Origin: an uncultured Dehalococcoidia bacterium
Lineage (GTDB): Bacteria; Chloroflexota; Dehalococcoidia; Lucifugimonadales; CAJWER01
Direction: 5' to 3'
DNA length: 64,000 nt
Assembly: GCA_958296115.1 (NCBI GenBank)
Contig: OY282442.1
Span: 1,435,158-1,499,157 of the forward strand
Shown here: piece by piece, positions 25,802 through 34,548 of the stretch
Layout: every line of letters begins with the position of its first letter
How positions within the stretch are numbered: the first letter of the stretch is position 1
Program-made: the position numbers and the translations under genes
Notes under the pieces: generated by a model
Seen by the model: only the letters and a program-made list of their open reading frames with translations
Databases searched by the model: none
Told to the model about the DNA's origin: nothing

Positions 25802-27118
25802 ATGTCTGACGGACGCATAAAGGTCGGATTCGTAGGGTGCGGCGGCATCGCCCGCAGCTTGTACACGGGCATATACGGCGCGCTCGCCGAGATAGCACAG
25901 GTCGTGGCCGTCGCAGACCTCGCCCCCGCGCTCGCCGACCGCCGCAAGCGGATGCTCGGCCACGCATACCGCTCCGAGGCCCACCGCGCCAGGCTCGCCG
26001 CGGCCGACGGGCGGACCAGCGCCGAGCGCGAAGCCGCCGCCCACCGCGCCGAAGCCTGCGAAGCTGCCGCCGAATACGACATCCGCGCGTACCCCGACCA
26101 CGAAGCCCTGCTCGGCGACGACGAGGTCGAGCTCGTGTGCGTCTTCACTCCGCCCGTCATCCGCGCCGTCCCCATCGTCGCGGCGGCCCAGGCCGGCAAG
26201 CACGTCTATACCGAAGGCCCGCTCGCCAAGAGTGTCGAGGAGGCCGACGCCATCGTCGCCGCAATCGAGGCCGCGGGGGTGAAGTTCCACGCGCAGGTCG
26301 TGGACAGGTATCCGCGCGGCATGGTCGTGGCGCGCCGCGCCGTCGAGCGCGGGCTGCTCGGCCCCATCGGCAGCGCCAACGTCGAGCTGAACAGCCACCG
26401 CCCCCAATCCTACTACGGCCCGGTCGGCGAATCCGGCTCCAACTTCCAGCCGACCAAGTGGCACGGAGCCTGGGACGGTGAGGGCGGCGGCGCGGTCTTC
26501 CACCACGGCCGATACATCATAGACCCGTTCCTATGGGTAGTCGGCTCCCGCGTCGCCGAGGTCTTCGCCTACTCCGGCCCGACGCTCCGGACCATCGAGC
26601 ACGACAGCCTATCCCAGGCCGTCGTCAGGTTCGATAACGGCGCGACAGGCTTCATCCACGCTACGCTCATCAGCCACCTCAGCGGCAGCATCCCCGGCGT
26701 CAGGGGGCGCATCGCCATCTTGGGCCGCGACGCCGCGATTCAGATCGACCAGGAGATGCCCGCCGAGGGCATACACTCCGACCTCACCATTGCGTCCAGC
26801 GACAACCCCGGCGCGGTCGAGGCGGTAAGGGCGCTGGAGGCCGAGCTGTCGCCGGACTTCCCGGAGTACGTGAGCCAGGAGGACCAGACGCGCCTGTTCC
26901 TCGAAAGCATCGCCAACGACACCGATCCCCTCGTTCCCATCGAGGTCCCGCATCACCACGTCGAACTCACCCGCGCCATCTACAAGTCTGCCGAAGAGCG
27001 CCGGCCGGTGACGCTCCCGCTGGACAAGGGCGACCCCTTCTACACCTTCGAGGGCCGCCTTACAGGGACGGCCGCCGCGGGTCCGCGGACGTATTCGCTG
27101 GGCCACGCCTTCGAATAG
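25802..27118 (+). CDS. Gfo/Idh/MocA-like protein with EGP in place of EKP (paralog 1)
   Basis: 438 aa. The dinucleotide motif VGCGGIARSLYTGIYG is intact. The usual EKP, whose Lys is catalytic, reads TEGPLAKS. The domain-2 motif GGGAVFHHGRYIIDP replaces the common GGG-DxGxH pattern. About 45 extra residues rich in Ala, Arg and His lie around 60-110, making it longer than the usual 340-390 aa. The AGGAGGATAGCC RBS fixes ATG 25802. It shares this unusual motif set with the next gene, so the change is old and maintained. Chemistry and substrate are unknown; a redox role without the standard lysine is uncertain. Confidence 0.85.
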   Translation: MSDGRIKVGFVGCGGIARSLYTGIYGALAEIAQVVAVADLAPALADRRKRMLGHAYRSEAHRARLAAADGRTSAEREAAAHRAEACEAAAEYDIRAYPDHEALLGDDEVELVCVFTPPVIRAVPIVAAAQAGKHVYTEGPLAKSVEEADAIVAAIEAAGVKFHAQVVDRYPRGMVVARRAVERGLLGPIGSANVELNSHRPQSYYGPVGESGSNFQPTKWHGAWDGEGGGAVFHHGRYIIDPFLWVVGSRVAEVFAYSGPTLRTIEHDSLSQAVVRFDNGATGFIHATLISHLSGSIPGVRGRIAILGRDAAIQIDQEMPAEGIHSDLTIASSDNPGAVEAVRALEAELSPDFPEYVSQEDQTRLFLESIANDTDPLVPIEVPHHHVELTRAIYKSAEERRPVTLPLDKGDPFYTFEGRLTGTAAAGPRTYSLGHAFE

Positions 27119-27145
27119 GGCAAGGCGCTGGCAAGGAGGCCAAGC

Positions 27146-28468
27146 ATGACCAACGAGCGCCTCAAGATAGGAATCGTGGGCTGCGGCGGCATCGCCCGCC
27201 TCTATACCGGCATCTACGCGGACTTGGTTGACATGGCCCAGGTCGTGGCCGTCGCTGACAACCGCGAGGGCCGGGCCGACCACAGGGCCGACGCGCTGCT
27301 CGAGGCATACTCTACGATGGCGCATCATGCCCGTCTCGTGGCCGCCGACGCCCGCCGCGGCGACGTGCGGCAGTGCTATCTCGACACCGCGGCCGCCGCC
27401 GAATCCGCCGCCTCGACCGCCATACGCCGGTACGACGGCTACGAGAGCCTCATTCAGGACGACGAGGTGCAGGTCGTAGTTCTGCTCACGCCGCCGTCCC
27501 TCCGCGCCGCGCCGACCATCGCCGCCGCCCAGAGCGGCCAGCACGTCTTCACCGAAGGGCCCATGGCGCGCAGCGTCGAAGAAGCCGACGCGATGGCGGC
27601 CGCCGTCCGCAAAGCCAACGTCAAGTTCGTGTCCCAGGCGGTGGACCGCCACCCCCGCGGCATGACCCTCGCGCGCATGGCCGTACAGAGCGGCATACTC
27701 GGCCCCATCGCCAGCGCGAACGTCGAGAAGCTCGAATACCACCCGCAGAGCTACTACGAGTTCGGGGGCGCGACAGGCCCCGGAACGACCATGCGCCGCG
27801 ACTGGATGGGCACCTGGCAAGGAGAGGGCGGCGGGGCCGTATTCCACCACGGACGATACATGATAGACCCATACCTCTGGGTCATCGGCTCCCGCGTAAC
27901 CGAAGTCTTCGCCTACTCCGAGCCGATGCTCAGGAATATCGAAACCGACAGCCTCACCCAAGCCCTGGTAAAGCTCGAAAACGGCGCCATTGGCGCTATC
28001 CACGTATCCCTAGTCAGCCACCGCGACGACGTATCCCCCGGCAGGCGAGGGCGAATCACAATCTATGCGGAGAACGCATCCCTAGCCGTCAACCAAGAGT
28101 CCATCCGCGGCAGCGTCATGACGCCCATCGCCAGCCCCGACAACCTGAACCCCGCAACAGCCATACGCTCCAACGTCGTGTTCGCATCCGACGGCAATGC
28201 GGCGGCGGTCGAAGCCCTGGAGTCGCTGCGCTCCGAGGTCGCCCACGTGCCGGAAGCCGCCAGCCAGCAGGACCAGACCCGCCATTTCCTCGAAAGCGTC
28301 ATCAACGACACTGCCCCCATAGTTCCCATCGAAATCCCACGCCATCACGTCGAAGTCTCCCGCGCCATCTACAAGTCTGCCGTCGAGCGCGCGCCCGTAA
28401 CGCTGCCCCTGCCCAAGGACGACCCGTTCTACAGGTTCGAGGGGCGGCTGACCGGGCGCTCCAGGTAA
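27146..28468 (+). CDS. Gfo/Idh/MocA-like protein with EGP in place of EKP (paralog 2)
   Basis: 440 aa. Tandem paralog of the gene 27 bp upstream and collinear along its length: VGCGGIARLYTGIYADL, the Ala/Arg/His-rich insert, FTEGPMARSVEEAD with no lysine, and GEGGGAVFHHGRYMIDPYLWVIGSR. An AAGGAGGCC RBS precedes the ATG. It is probably co-transcribed with paralog 1, and the two may form a hetero-oligomer or act on related substrates. Confidence 0.85.
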   Translation: MTNERLKIGIVGCGGIARLYTGIYADLVDMAQVVAVADNREGRADHRADALLEAYSTMAHHARLVAADARRGDVRQCYLDTAAAAESAASTAIRRYDGYESLIQDDEVQVVVLLTPPSLRAAPTIAAAQSGQHVFTEGPMARSVEEADAMAAAVRKANVKFVSQAVDRHPRGMTLARMAVQSGILGPIASANVEKLEYHPQSYYEFGGATGPGTTMRRDWMGTWQGEGGGAVFHHGRYMIDPYLWVIGSRVTEVFAYSEPMLRNIETDSLTQALVKLENGAIGAIHVSLVSHRDDVSPGRRGRITIYAENASLAVNQESIRGSVMTPIASPDNLNPATAIRSNVVFASDGNAAAVEALESLRSEVAHVPEAASQQDQTRHFLESVINDTAPIVPIEIPRHHVEVSRAIYKSAVERAPVTLPLPKDDPFYRFEGRLTGRSR

Positions 28469-28480
28469 CCGCCAGCCTCT

Positions 28481-29209
28481 TCACTGCTTGGTCCAGAACG
28501 GCTCCAGGCGGTCCGTCGGCTGCCATCCCAGGACCCGCTTCGTCTTCTCGTTGCTGAAGCGGCCGTGAGGCATGTCGGTGAATACGTAGAAGACCTCGCA
28601 GCGGGAGGGCAGCGAGTCCAACTCGATGGTCAGGGCTGGGCGGAATGCCTGGGCCGCGTCTTCCCAAGTAACTGTGTAGGGCGTAACGTCCTGCCCGTAG
28701 CGCGAGGCGTCGGCCGGGTCTATGAAGTTGTAGAAGAGCAGGGTCAGGACGTGGACCTCGTGGTTCTCGGAGAAGACGCGGCACACTTCTTGGCCGAGGG
28801 ACTTGGTGAGCGCGTAGAGGTTAGCGCCCGGTTGCGGCGGCGCGTCAGGGCCTATCTCGTAGTCCACGCGCTCGTAGGTTGGCCCGGCGATGGTGAAGTG
28901 AGGCCCGGTGTTGACCACGCGCTTTATGCCGCGCTCGACCGCGGCGGCCATCATATTGTACGCGCCCCTGGCGCTCACGTCGAAGGCGAGCTGCCGGTCG
29001 TGGCGCAGAACCGAGAGGTTGACAATGGCGTCCATCCCCTCGGCGGCGGCGACCACCGCGTCCAGGTCCGATACGTCCACCCTTCGATACTCATGCGGGG
29101 TGTCGTGGAGGTCGGCCACGTCGGTGAGCCGCAGGTCGTGCTCGCCCTCCAGTGCCCTGACCACGTGAGGGCCAAGCATCCCATTCGCTCCAAGCACCAG
29201 TACGTTCAC
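28481..29209 (-). CDS. NAD-dependent epimerase/dehydratase family protein (extended SDR)
   Basis: 242 aa. GANGMLGPHVV is the extended-SDR dinucleotide motif and YALTKSLGQE carries the catalytic Tyr and Lys. The C-terminus ends with KTKRVLGWQPTDRL, a hallmark of sugar-nucleotide epimerases and reductases. At 242 aa it is shorter than the usual 300 or more. GTG 29209 follows GGAGGCAGCC. It is convergent with the paralog pair at 27146, possibly the same sugar pathway. Confidence 0.88.
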   Translation of the reverse strand: MNVLVLGANGMLGPHVVRALEGEHDLRLTDVADLHDTPHEYRRVDVSDLDAVVAAAEGMDAIVNLSVLRHDRQLAFDVSARGAYNMMAAAVERGIKRVVNTGPHFTIAGPTYERVDYEIGPDAPPQPGANLYALTKSLGQEVCRVFSENHEVHVLTLLFYNFIDPADASRYGQDVTPYTVTWEDAAQAFRPALTIELDSLPSRCEVFYVFTDMPHGRFSNEKTKRVLGWQPTDRLEPFWTKQ

Positions 29210-29257
29210 GGCTGCCTCCTCTCTCTACCCATCTCGCGCCGCCGCCTTGTCGTCATG

Positions 29258-30754
29258 CTACCACCGCGTCACCGCCTCTGCACTCTCCGCGTCCTCCGCG
29301 ACGAGAACTCTCACGCGAGATGCGATGGCCCGCTGCGCCGCCGCTACGAACGTCGCGGTCATCGCGCCTCTCACCGCGGGCTGGAAGCCGTAGGGACCGA
29401 ACGCGAAGACGATCTCCTCGCTGACGTACTTCTCGGGCCCGTCGAAGTAGTAAGCCGTAGTGCCGCGAAGCTCGCGGGGCAGCGCGTCGTCGTCGTAGAT
29501 GATGGGGTTGGCAAGCACGAACTGCGGCCCGTCGGTGTTCAGGTTAGGAGGCCGGTACTGCACGCGGATCTCTCCCAGCTGGGCCGTGTCGGTGGTCCTG
29601 GGCGCCCACAGCCCGATGCTGTAGGTCTCGCCGGGCGTAACCCACTCGGCAAGTTGCCTCCGCACCCTCACGAACTCGTACCAGCGCTGAAGCCGCTCCA
29701 GGTGGCCGGGAGGCAGGCATCTCTCGCCCTCATCCATCCGCCCACCCGCCCTCACGTAGTTGAAGGCTGCAACCCAGTTCGCATAGGTCTTGGCGGCCCT
29801 GGACAGCATCATGTCGCCGTTGTACGCGTGGCTGCTCTTCCCGTCGACCACGACGACGTGGGGCATGTCCCGTGACATCTCCCGCGCGAACTCCATCGGG
29901 AAGGCGTCCGAGGTCCACGGCCCGGTGTTGTCCGCCGATTGCTCGAAGTTTCGCGCCGACGCCACGGATAGCCCGGTGGACATGTGCGAGGGCACGCCGT
30001 CGTATCGTATGGAGAAGTCGTCCCGAAGCAGATCCTCGATCGGCTCGACGACCCACTGGCGGCCATAGCGATTGTTCCCGACCACGACGATTGGCCTGGC
30101 GGCGCCTGCGCGGAAGCGCCTGAGGAAGCGCAGGAAGGCGGCGGCCTCGTAAGCGGCCCGTCCGACCTCCCGCAGGCTCCGCTCATCCAGGCTCCACGTC
30201 TCGCGGGGCTCGTGAACCAGCTCGGGGAGCTCGACGAACTTGCGATAGAGGCAGCCGATGGGCTCGTTGACGTAGGGCAGGCGGCGGTTCGCGCCGTACA
30301 GCCGGGCGTATTCGTGGGAGAACTTCCGGTACTCCAAGTCTCGCTGCAAAGGGTCGCGGACGTCGAACCGCCCCTTCCCGGTCTCGTCGTTGAGCCTGTC
30401 CAGGCGCGCCAGCTTCGCCTCGAAGTCTCCGGGCCCGGCAAGGAACTCGGCGAGCGCCGGCGTGATTATCACGTCGTACATGTAAGTGCGGCCCATCCAC
30501 TCCTTCAGCCGCCTCAGCCTGCGTGACGCCTCGTCCGCCCGCAGCTCCAGGAACGGTCCCGCAAACCCCAGATCGAGCCTGACGCCTGTGGACTCGATCA
30601 TGATGGCGACGTCTACGGCGTTGAGGACGTCCAAAGCAAGGAGGGCCGGCGCGTACTTCTCATAGACGTCGGCTTGGGAGACCGGCCTGCCTGCGTCGGC
30701 TTGCATGCGCTCGCGCAGCCGCCGAACCGCTTCGGGCACGTCGGTCTTCTTCAT
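29258..30754 (-). CDS. Unrecognised 498-aa protein downstream of topA
   Basis: I do not recognise this family. It looks cytosolic: no signal peptide or membrane helix, many Arg and Tyr. An acidic, Arg-rich helical N-terminal half is followed by a possible alpha/beta core with RPIVVVGNNRYGRQWVVEP (about residues 225-245) and HVVVVDGKSSHAYNGDMM (about 310-327), then a C-terminal segment rich in aromatic residues. The two hydrophobic strands each followed by a Gly-polar loop suggest nucleotide or phosphate binding, but this is only a guess. GGAGGAAC precedes ATG 30754; the gene starts 15 bp after the topA stop, so it is likely in the dprA-topA transcript. Confidence 0.75.
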   Translation of the reverse strand: MKKTDVPEAVRRLRERMQADAGRPVSQADVYEKYAPALLALDVLNAVDVAIMIESTGVRLDLGFAGPFLELRADEASRRLRRLKEWMGRTYMYDVIITPALAEFLAGPGDFEAKLARLDRLNDETGKGRFDVRDPLQRDLEYRKFSHEYARLYGANRRLPYVNEPIGCLYRKFVELPELVHEPRETWSLDERSLREVGRAAYEAAAFLRFLRRFRAGAARPIVVVGNNRYGRQWVVEPIEDLLRDDFSIRYDGVPSHMSTGLSVASARNFEQSADNTGPWTSDAFPMEFAREMSRDMPHVVVVDGKSSHAYNGDMMLSRAAKTYANWVAAFNYVRAGGRMDEGERCLPPGHLERLQRWYEFVRVRRQLAEWVTPGETYSIGLWAPRTTDTAQLGEIRVQYRPPNLNTDGPQFVLANPIIYDDDALPRELRGTTAYYFDGPEKYVSEEIVFAFGPYGFQPAVRGAMTATFVAAAQRAIASRVRVLVAEDAESAEAVTRW

Positions 30755-30769
30755 TCGGGTTCCTCCGCT

Positions 30770-32923
30770 CTACGACGCCAGCTCCATAGCCTCGGCTTCT
30801 TCGGGGACCGGGCCTCTGTATCCGCAGGCGGCGCATCGGGCGTTGGACCTGCCGGAGGCGACGAGGAGCTTGCCGCAGTCGGGGCACGGCTGGGGGAGGG
30901 GGCGCTGGTTGGTGGTGAAGGTGCATTCGGGGTAGTTGGCGCAGCCATAGAACTTCTTGGGGCCGCGGCCCTTGCCCCTGCCTTGGCGCTCGACCAGCTC
31001 GCCGCCGTCCTCTGGGCAATCTACGCCGGTGCGCTGCATCAGCGGCTTGGAGCTCTTGCACTCCGGGAACCCGCCGCACGAGAGGAAGCGCCCGAACCTG
31101 CCGGACTTGATGACCATGGGTCGGCCGCACTCGTCGCAGACCTCGTCGGACTCCTCGTCTATCTGGTCGCGGGGGACGCGCTCGGCCTCGGCGAGGGCCC
31201 GCTGGATCGACTCGGTGAATGGGCCGTAGAACTCACTCAGCACCGGCGTCCACTCACGCTCGCCGCTGGCGATGTCGTCCAGCTCCTCCTCCACGCGGGC
31301 CGTGAAGCCGATGTCCATGATGTCGGGGAAGTGCTGCGTGAGCAGGCCGCTCACGGCGATGCCGAGCTTTGTCGGGGTGAGCCTGTTCCTGTCCTTGCGG
31401 GCGTAGTCGCGCGCCAGCACGGTGGCGATGGTCGGGGCGTAGGTGCTGGGCCGCCCGATGCCCTGCTCTTCGAGGGCGCGCACGAGGCTCGCCTCTGTGA
31501 ACCTGGGCGGAGGCTGTGTGAAATGCTGATCCGGCGTTATGCCGCGCGACTCGAGGGCGTCGCCTTGGTTCAGCGCCGGGAGGGGCGCGTCGTCGTCCTT
31601 GCCGTTCTGCGCGTCGTCCTTGTCCTCCAAGTATAGGCGTCGGAAGCCCGGGAACTTGATGACCGAGCCTGTGGCGCGGAAGGCATACACCGCGCCCGAC
31701 CTCGCGCCTTCCGCGTCTATGTCAACTGTGGTGCCATCCAGGAGTGCGTCGGACATCTGGCTGGCGAGCATCCGCCGCCAAATCAGGTCGTACAGCCGCA
31801 GTTGCTCGGATGTCAGTCGGCCGCGCAGCGATTCGGGCTCGCGGCGTATCGAGGTGGGGCGAATGGCCTCGTGCGCCTCCTGGGCTCCCTTGACCTTCTT
31901 CCTATGGGCGCGGGGGGACTTGGGCGCGTAGCCGGGTCCAAACTTGTCCTTGATGTAGCTCCTCGCCTCGGCTACCGCGCTCGCCGCGACGCTCGTGGAG
32001 TCGGTGCGCATGTAGGTTATGAGGCCGACCGGGCCATCTGCGCCAAGCTCCACCCCCTCGTATAGCTGCTGGGCGACCACCATGGTGCGCCGCGTGGTGA
32101 ACCTCAGCTTGCGGAAGGCTTCCTGCTGCAGGCTGCTCGTGATGAATGGGGGCGCCGGCCTGTTCCGTCTCTCTCTGGTGGTTACGCTGGCGACCTTGAA
32201 GCGGGCGGGCTCTAGGTCAGAGGTTATCCTGGCGGCCTCGTCCCCGTTGGGTATGGCAATTCGGCCCTTCTGTCCCTTGACGGAGCGGAGTCCGGCCTTG
32301 AATACAGCGTCCCCGGCGTCGGAGAGCTTGGCGAGCAGCGCATCTATAGTCCAGTACTCCTCGGCTACGAAGGCGTCTATCTCGCGCTCACGGTCCACTA
32401 TCAGCCTGAGCGCGACGGACTGGACGCGGCCCGCCGACAGGCCGCGCCGGACCTTCTTCCAGAGCACGGGGCTCAGGTCGTACCCGACGAGCCTGTCGAG
32501 CACGCGCCTTGCCTGCTGCGCGTCTATGAGCCGGTCGTCTATGCCGCGCGGGTTGTCGAACGCCTCCTTGACGGCGGGCTCGGTGATCTCGTGGAAGACG
32601 ACGCGCCGGACCTTGGGCTTGGCGATCTTGGCGGCCTCGATGAGGTGCCACGCGATGGCCTCGCCCTCCCTGTCGGGGTCGGTTGCGAGATAGACGGTAT
32701 CGGCGGCCGAGGACGCCTTCTTGAGTTCGGAGACGACCTTCCGCTTGTCGGGGAGTATGGTGTACTTGGGCTTGAAGCCGTTATCTACGGCGACCCCGAT
32801 CTCCCTCTTCGGCAGGTCCCGGACATGGCCCATGGATGCCATCGCGTTGTATTTCGCGCCAAGGAATCGTCCGACGGTGCGCGCCTTGGCTGGGGACTCG
32901 ACTATGACCAGATCTTTTGCCAT
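30770..32923 (-). CDS. topA: DNA topoisomerase I
   Basis: 717 aa. The Toprim domain begins MAKDLVIVESPAKARTVGRFLG and has DPDREGEAIAWHL. Then come LSAGRVQSVALRL and the active-site tyrosine in GLITYMRTDST. Three C-terminal zinc ribbons are visible: CDECG...CGGFPEC, CPEDGG...CANYPEC, and CPDCG...CAACG. It relaxes negative supercoils. dprA lies 7 bp upstream, a common pair. Confidence 0.97.
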   Translation of the reverse strand: MAKDLVIVESPAKARTVGRFLGAKYNAMASMGHVRDLPKREIGVAVDNGFKPKYTILPDKRKVVSELKKASSAADTVYLATDPDREGEAIAWHLIEAAKIAKPKVRRVVFHEITEPAVKEAFDNPRGIDDRLIDAQQARRVLDRLVGYDLSPVLWKKVRRGLSAGRVQSVALRLIVDREREIDAFVAEEYWTIDALLAKLSDAGDAVFKAGLRSVKGQKGRIAIPNGDEAARITSDLEPARFKVASVTTRERRNRPAPPFITSSLQQEAFRKLRFTTRRTMVVAQQLYEGVELGADGPVGLITYMRTDSTSVAASAVAEARSYIKDKFGPGYAPKSPRAHRKKVKGAQEAHEAIRPTSIRREPESLRGRLTSEQLRLYDLIWRRMLASQMSDALLDGTTVDIDAEGARSGAVYAFRATGSVIKFPGFRRLYLEDKDDAQNGKDDDAPLPALNQGDALESRGITPDQHFTQPPPRFTEASLVRALEEQGIGRPSTYAPTIATVLARDYARKDRNRLTPTKLGIAVSGLLTQHFPDIMDIGFTARVEEELDDIASGEREWTPVLSEFYGPFTESIQRALAEAERVPRDQIDEESDEVCDECGRPMVIKSGRFGRFLSCGGFPECKSSKPLMQRTGVDCPEDGGELVERQGRGKGRGPKKFYGCANYPECTFTTNQRPLPQPCPDCGKLLVASGRSNARCAACGYRGPVPEEAEAMELAS

Positions 32924-32930
32924 TTTTTCC

Positions 32931-34067
32931 TTACGTAGCCTGGTACTCTGCAGGCGTCTCCTTGAGTCTGATGTAGTTCATCCCGCCCACCTGACTGACC
33001 ATTCCCTTCAACTCCATCATGGCCAGCGCGCCGCTGACCATGGCGATGTCCAGGCCGCTGGAGCGGATCACCTCGTCTATGTGGACCGGGTCGTAGGTGA
33101 CGAAGCTGAGGATGGCGGCCTCGTTCTCGTCTTTCGGGAAGAGCGCCGCCATCTCTATCTGCTCGCTGGTCTCGCTCTGCTGTTCAGTGTATGACAGGTT
33201 GAGCTCTTCGAGCACGTCCTTGTAGTCCAGTATCAGCTTGGCGGCAGATTCTCGGATGAGCCGGTTGGCTCCCCTGCTGGCCGGATCGGTGATCCGGCCA
33301 GGGACGGCGAATACCTCGCGGTTCTGTTCCAAGGCATGCCTTGCCGTCAACAGCGCGCCGCTCTTCGCGCCAGCCTCTACGACGACGGAGCCGAGGGTTA
33401 TGCCGCTCATGATTCGGTTGCGGCGCGGGAAGTGCTGCGGGCTGGGTCCGGTCTTGGGCGGGTGCTCTGAGAGCAGCGCTCCGTTCTCGACTATGCGGGC
33501 GGCCAAATTGCGGTTCTCAGGCGGATAGATGACGTCCACTCCGCTGCCCAGCACGGCGACGGTCCGCCCACCCGCCTTGAGGGCCGACTTGTGCGCTTCG
33601 GAGTCTATTCCACGCGCCAGTCCGCTGACGATGGTTACGCCGGCCCTGCTAAGGTCGTGGGTCAGCTGGTAAGCTACCTCTCGACCGTACGGCGACGGAC
33701 GGCGGGAGCCGACAACGGCTATCGAGCGCTCGTCATCGGGAATCAGCTCCCCGCGCATGTACAGCACCGGCGGCGTGTCGTAGATCTCCTTGAGACGGCG
33801 CGGGTACGCGTCGTCGTGCCAGGTCAGGGCCTGGATGCCCGAGCCCTGGATCTGCTCCAGTTCGGCGTCTGGGTCTATGCGGAGCTTGTGCGTAGCCACC
33901 GACTGCGCGGCGCGCTTGTCGAGTCCGGCGCCGCGCAGCTCGGTCAGCCCAGCCTTCCACGCCGCGCTCAGGACGCCGAAGCCTGCCTCCATGCGCTGGA
34001 AGCTGACCCGCCCGATATGGGGTATCCGGTTGAAGGCCAGCCAGTATTTTAGCTCGTCGGGGTTCAT
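32931..34067 (-). CDS. dprA: DNA-processing protein DprA
   Basis: 378 aa from ATG 34067 (an ATG 21 bp upstream is an alternative). N-terminal helical region (LAFNRIPHIGRVSF), then the Rossmann DprA core with VGSRRPSPYG, VSGLARGIDSEAH, VAVLGSGVDVIYPPENR, SEHPP and PRRNRIMSGI. The C-terminal winged helix is about residues 305-370. It loads RecA on incoming single-stranded DNA in transformation, so the organism may be or have been competent. topA follows on the same strand. Confidence 0.95.
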   Translation of the reverse strand: MNPDELKYWLAFNRIPHIGRVSFQRMEAGFGVLSAAWKAGLTELRGAGLDKRAAQSVATHKLRIDPDAELEQIQGSGIQALTWHDDAYPRRLKEIYDTPPVLYMRGELIPDDERSIAVVGSRRPSPYGREVAYQLTHDLSRAGVTIVSGLARGIDSEAHKSALKAGGRTVAVLGSGVDVIYPPENRNLAARIVENGALLSEHPPKTGPSPQHFPRRNRIMSGITLGSVVVEAGAKSGALLTARHALEQNREVFAVPGRITDPASRGANRLIRESAAKLILDYKDVLEELNLSYTEQQSETSEQIEMAALFPKDENEAAILSFVTYDPVHIDEVIRSSGLDIAMVSGALAMMELKGMVSQVGGMNYIRLKETPAEYQAT

Positions 34068-34134
34068 GACGGCTTTCGATTCTAGCACAGAGAGGGCCTG
34101 TTACAATGGCCCAGACTCAATCCTCTGAGGAGCG

Positions 34135-34371
34135 ATGGACATGAGAGACCTCGATAGGATCACGTTCAACCACGCGGTGATGGGTGGAAAGCCCTGCATC
34201 CGCGGCATGAGGGTTACCGTAGGAACCATAGTCGGACTCCTAGCATCGGGCCAGACTGTCGAGGACATCTTGTCCGACTACCCCTATCTTGAGAAGGAAG
34301 ACATCTGCCAGGCGCTCGCGTACTCGGCTTGGAGGGCCGGGGAGATCGAATTACCGTTGGGAGCCGCGTGA
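34135..34371 (+). CDS. DUF433 family protein (antitoxin of a DUF433/DUF5615 pair)
   Basis: 78 aa. RITFNHAVMGGKPCIRGMRVTVGTIVGLLASGQTVEDILSDYPYLEKEDICQALAYSAWRA is a full DUF433 domain, a winged-helix-like DNA-binding family that commonly precedes a PIN-like DUF5615 gene in toxin-antitoxin-type pairs. A GAGGAGCG RBS precedes ATG 34135; ATG 34141 is an alternative. Its stop overlaps the GTG of the next frame in GTGA, so the pair was translationally coupled. The partner is broken here, leaving this gene as an orphan. Confidence 0.9.
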   Translation: MDMRDLDRITFNHAVMGGKPCIRGMRVTVGTIVGLLASGQTVEDILSDYPYLEKEDICQALAYSAWRAGEIELPLGAA

Positions 34372-34541
34372 GGGTCGTAGTTGACATGAACTTGTCGCCT
34401 CTCTGGGTCCAATTCCTAGCGCTGATTCAATGTAGTCTTGGCATCCTGAATCACCCTCTCCCATCGAGGGAGAGGGGATGCGGCGCGCTTGTCGTGGTGG
34501 ATGAGGGTAGGCTGCGCGCGCGGATTCTGCCGTTGGGCTGA
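34368..34541 (+). pseudogene. DUF5615 (PIN-like) toxin remnant with a repeat in place of its centre
   Basis: GTG 34368 starts VRVVVDMNLSPLWVQF, the exact N-terminal signature of DUF5615 proteins. The last 19 codons read GALVVVDEGRLRARILPLG, the family's C-terminal strand. The roughly 75 residues expected between them are gone. In their place is a repeat segment (34423-34476) with a CCCTCTCCC palindrome, whose left flank also occurs near 58702-58733. The frame is open throughout (57 aa), but the acidic PIN-like residues after the first Asp are lost, so a working toxin is unlikely. Confidence 0.85.
34423..34476. repeat. Dispersed repeat with 9-bp palindrome inside the toxin remnant
   Basis: TCCTAG at about 34423 begins a segment closely similar to 58692-58733, including the shared words TTGGCATCCTGAATCAC. 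It ends in CCCTCTCCC-ATCGA-GGGAGAGGG (34454-34476), a perfect 9-bp stem. Confidence 0.75.
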
Positions 34542-34548
34542 TTACGCC

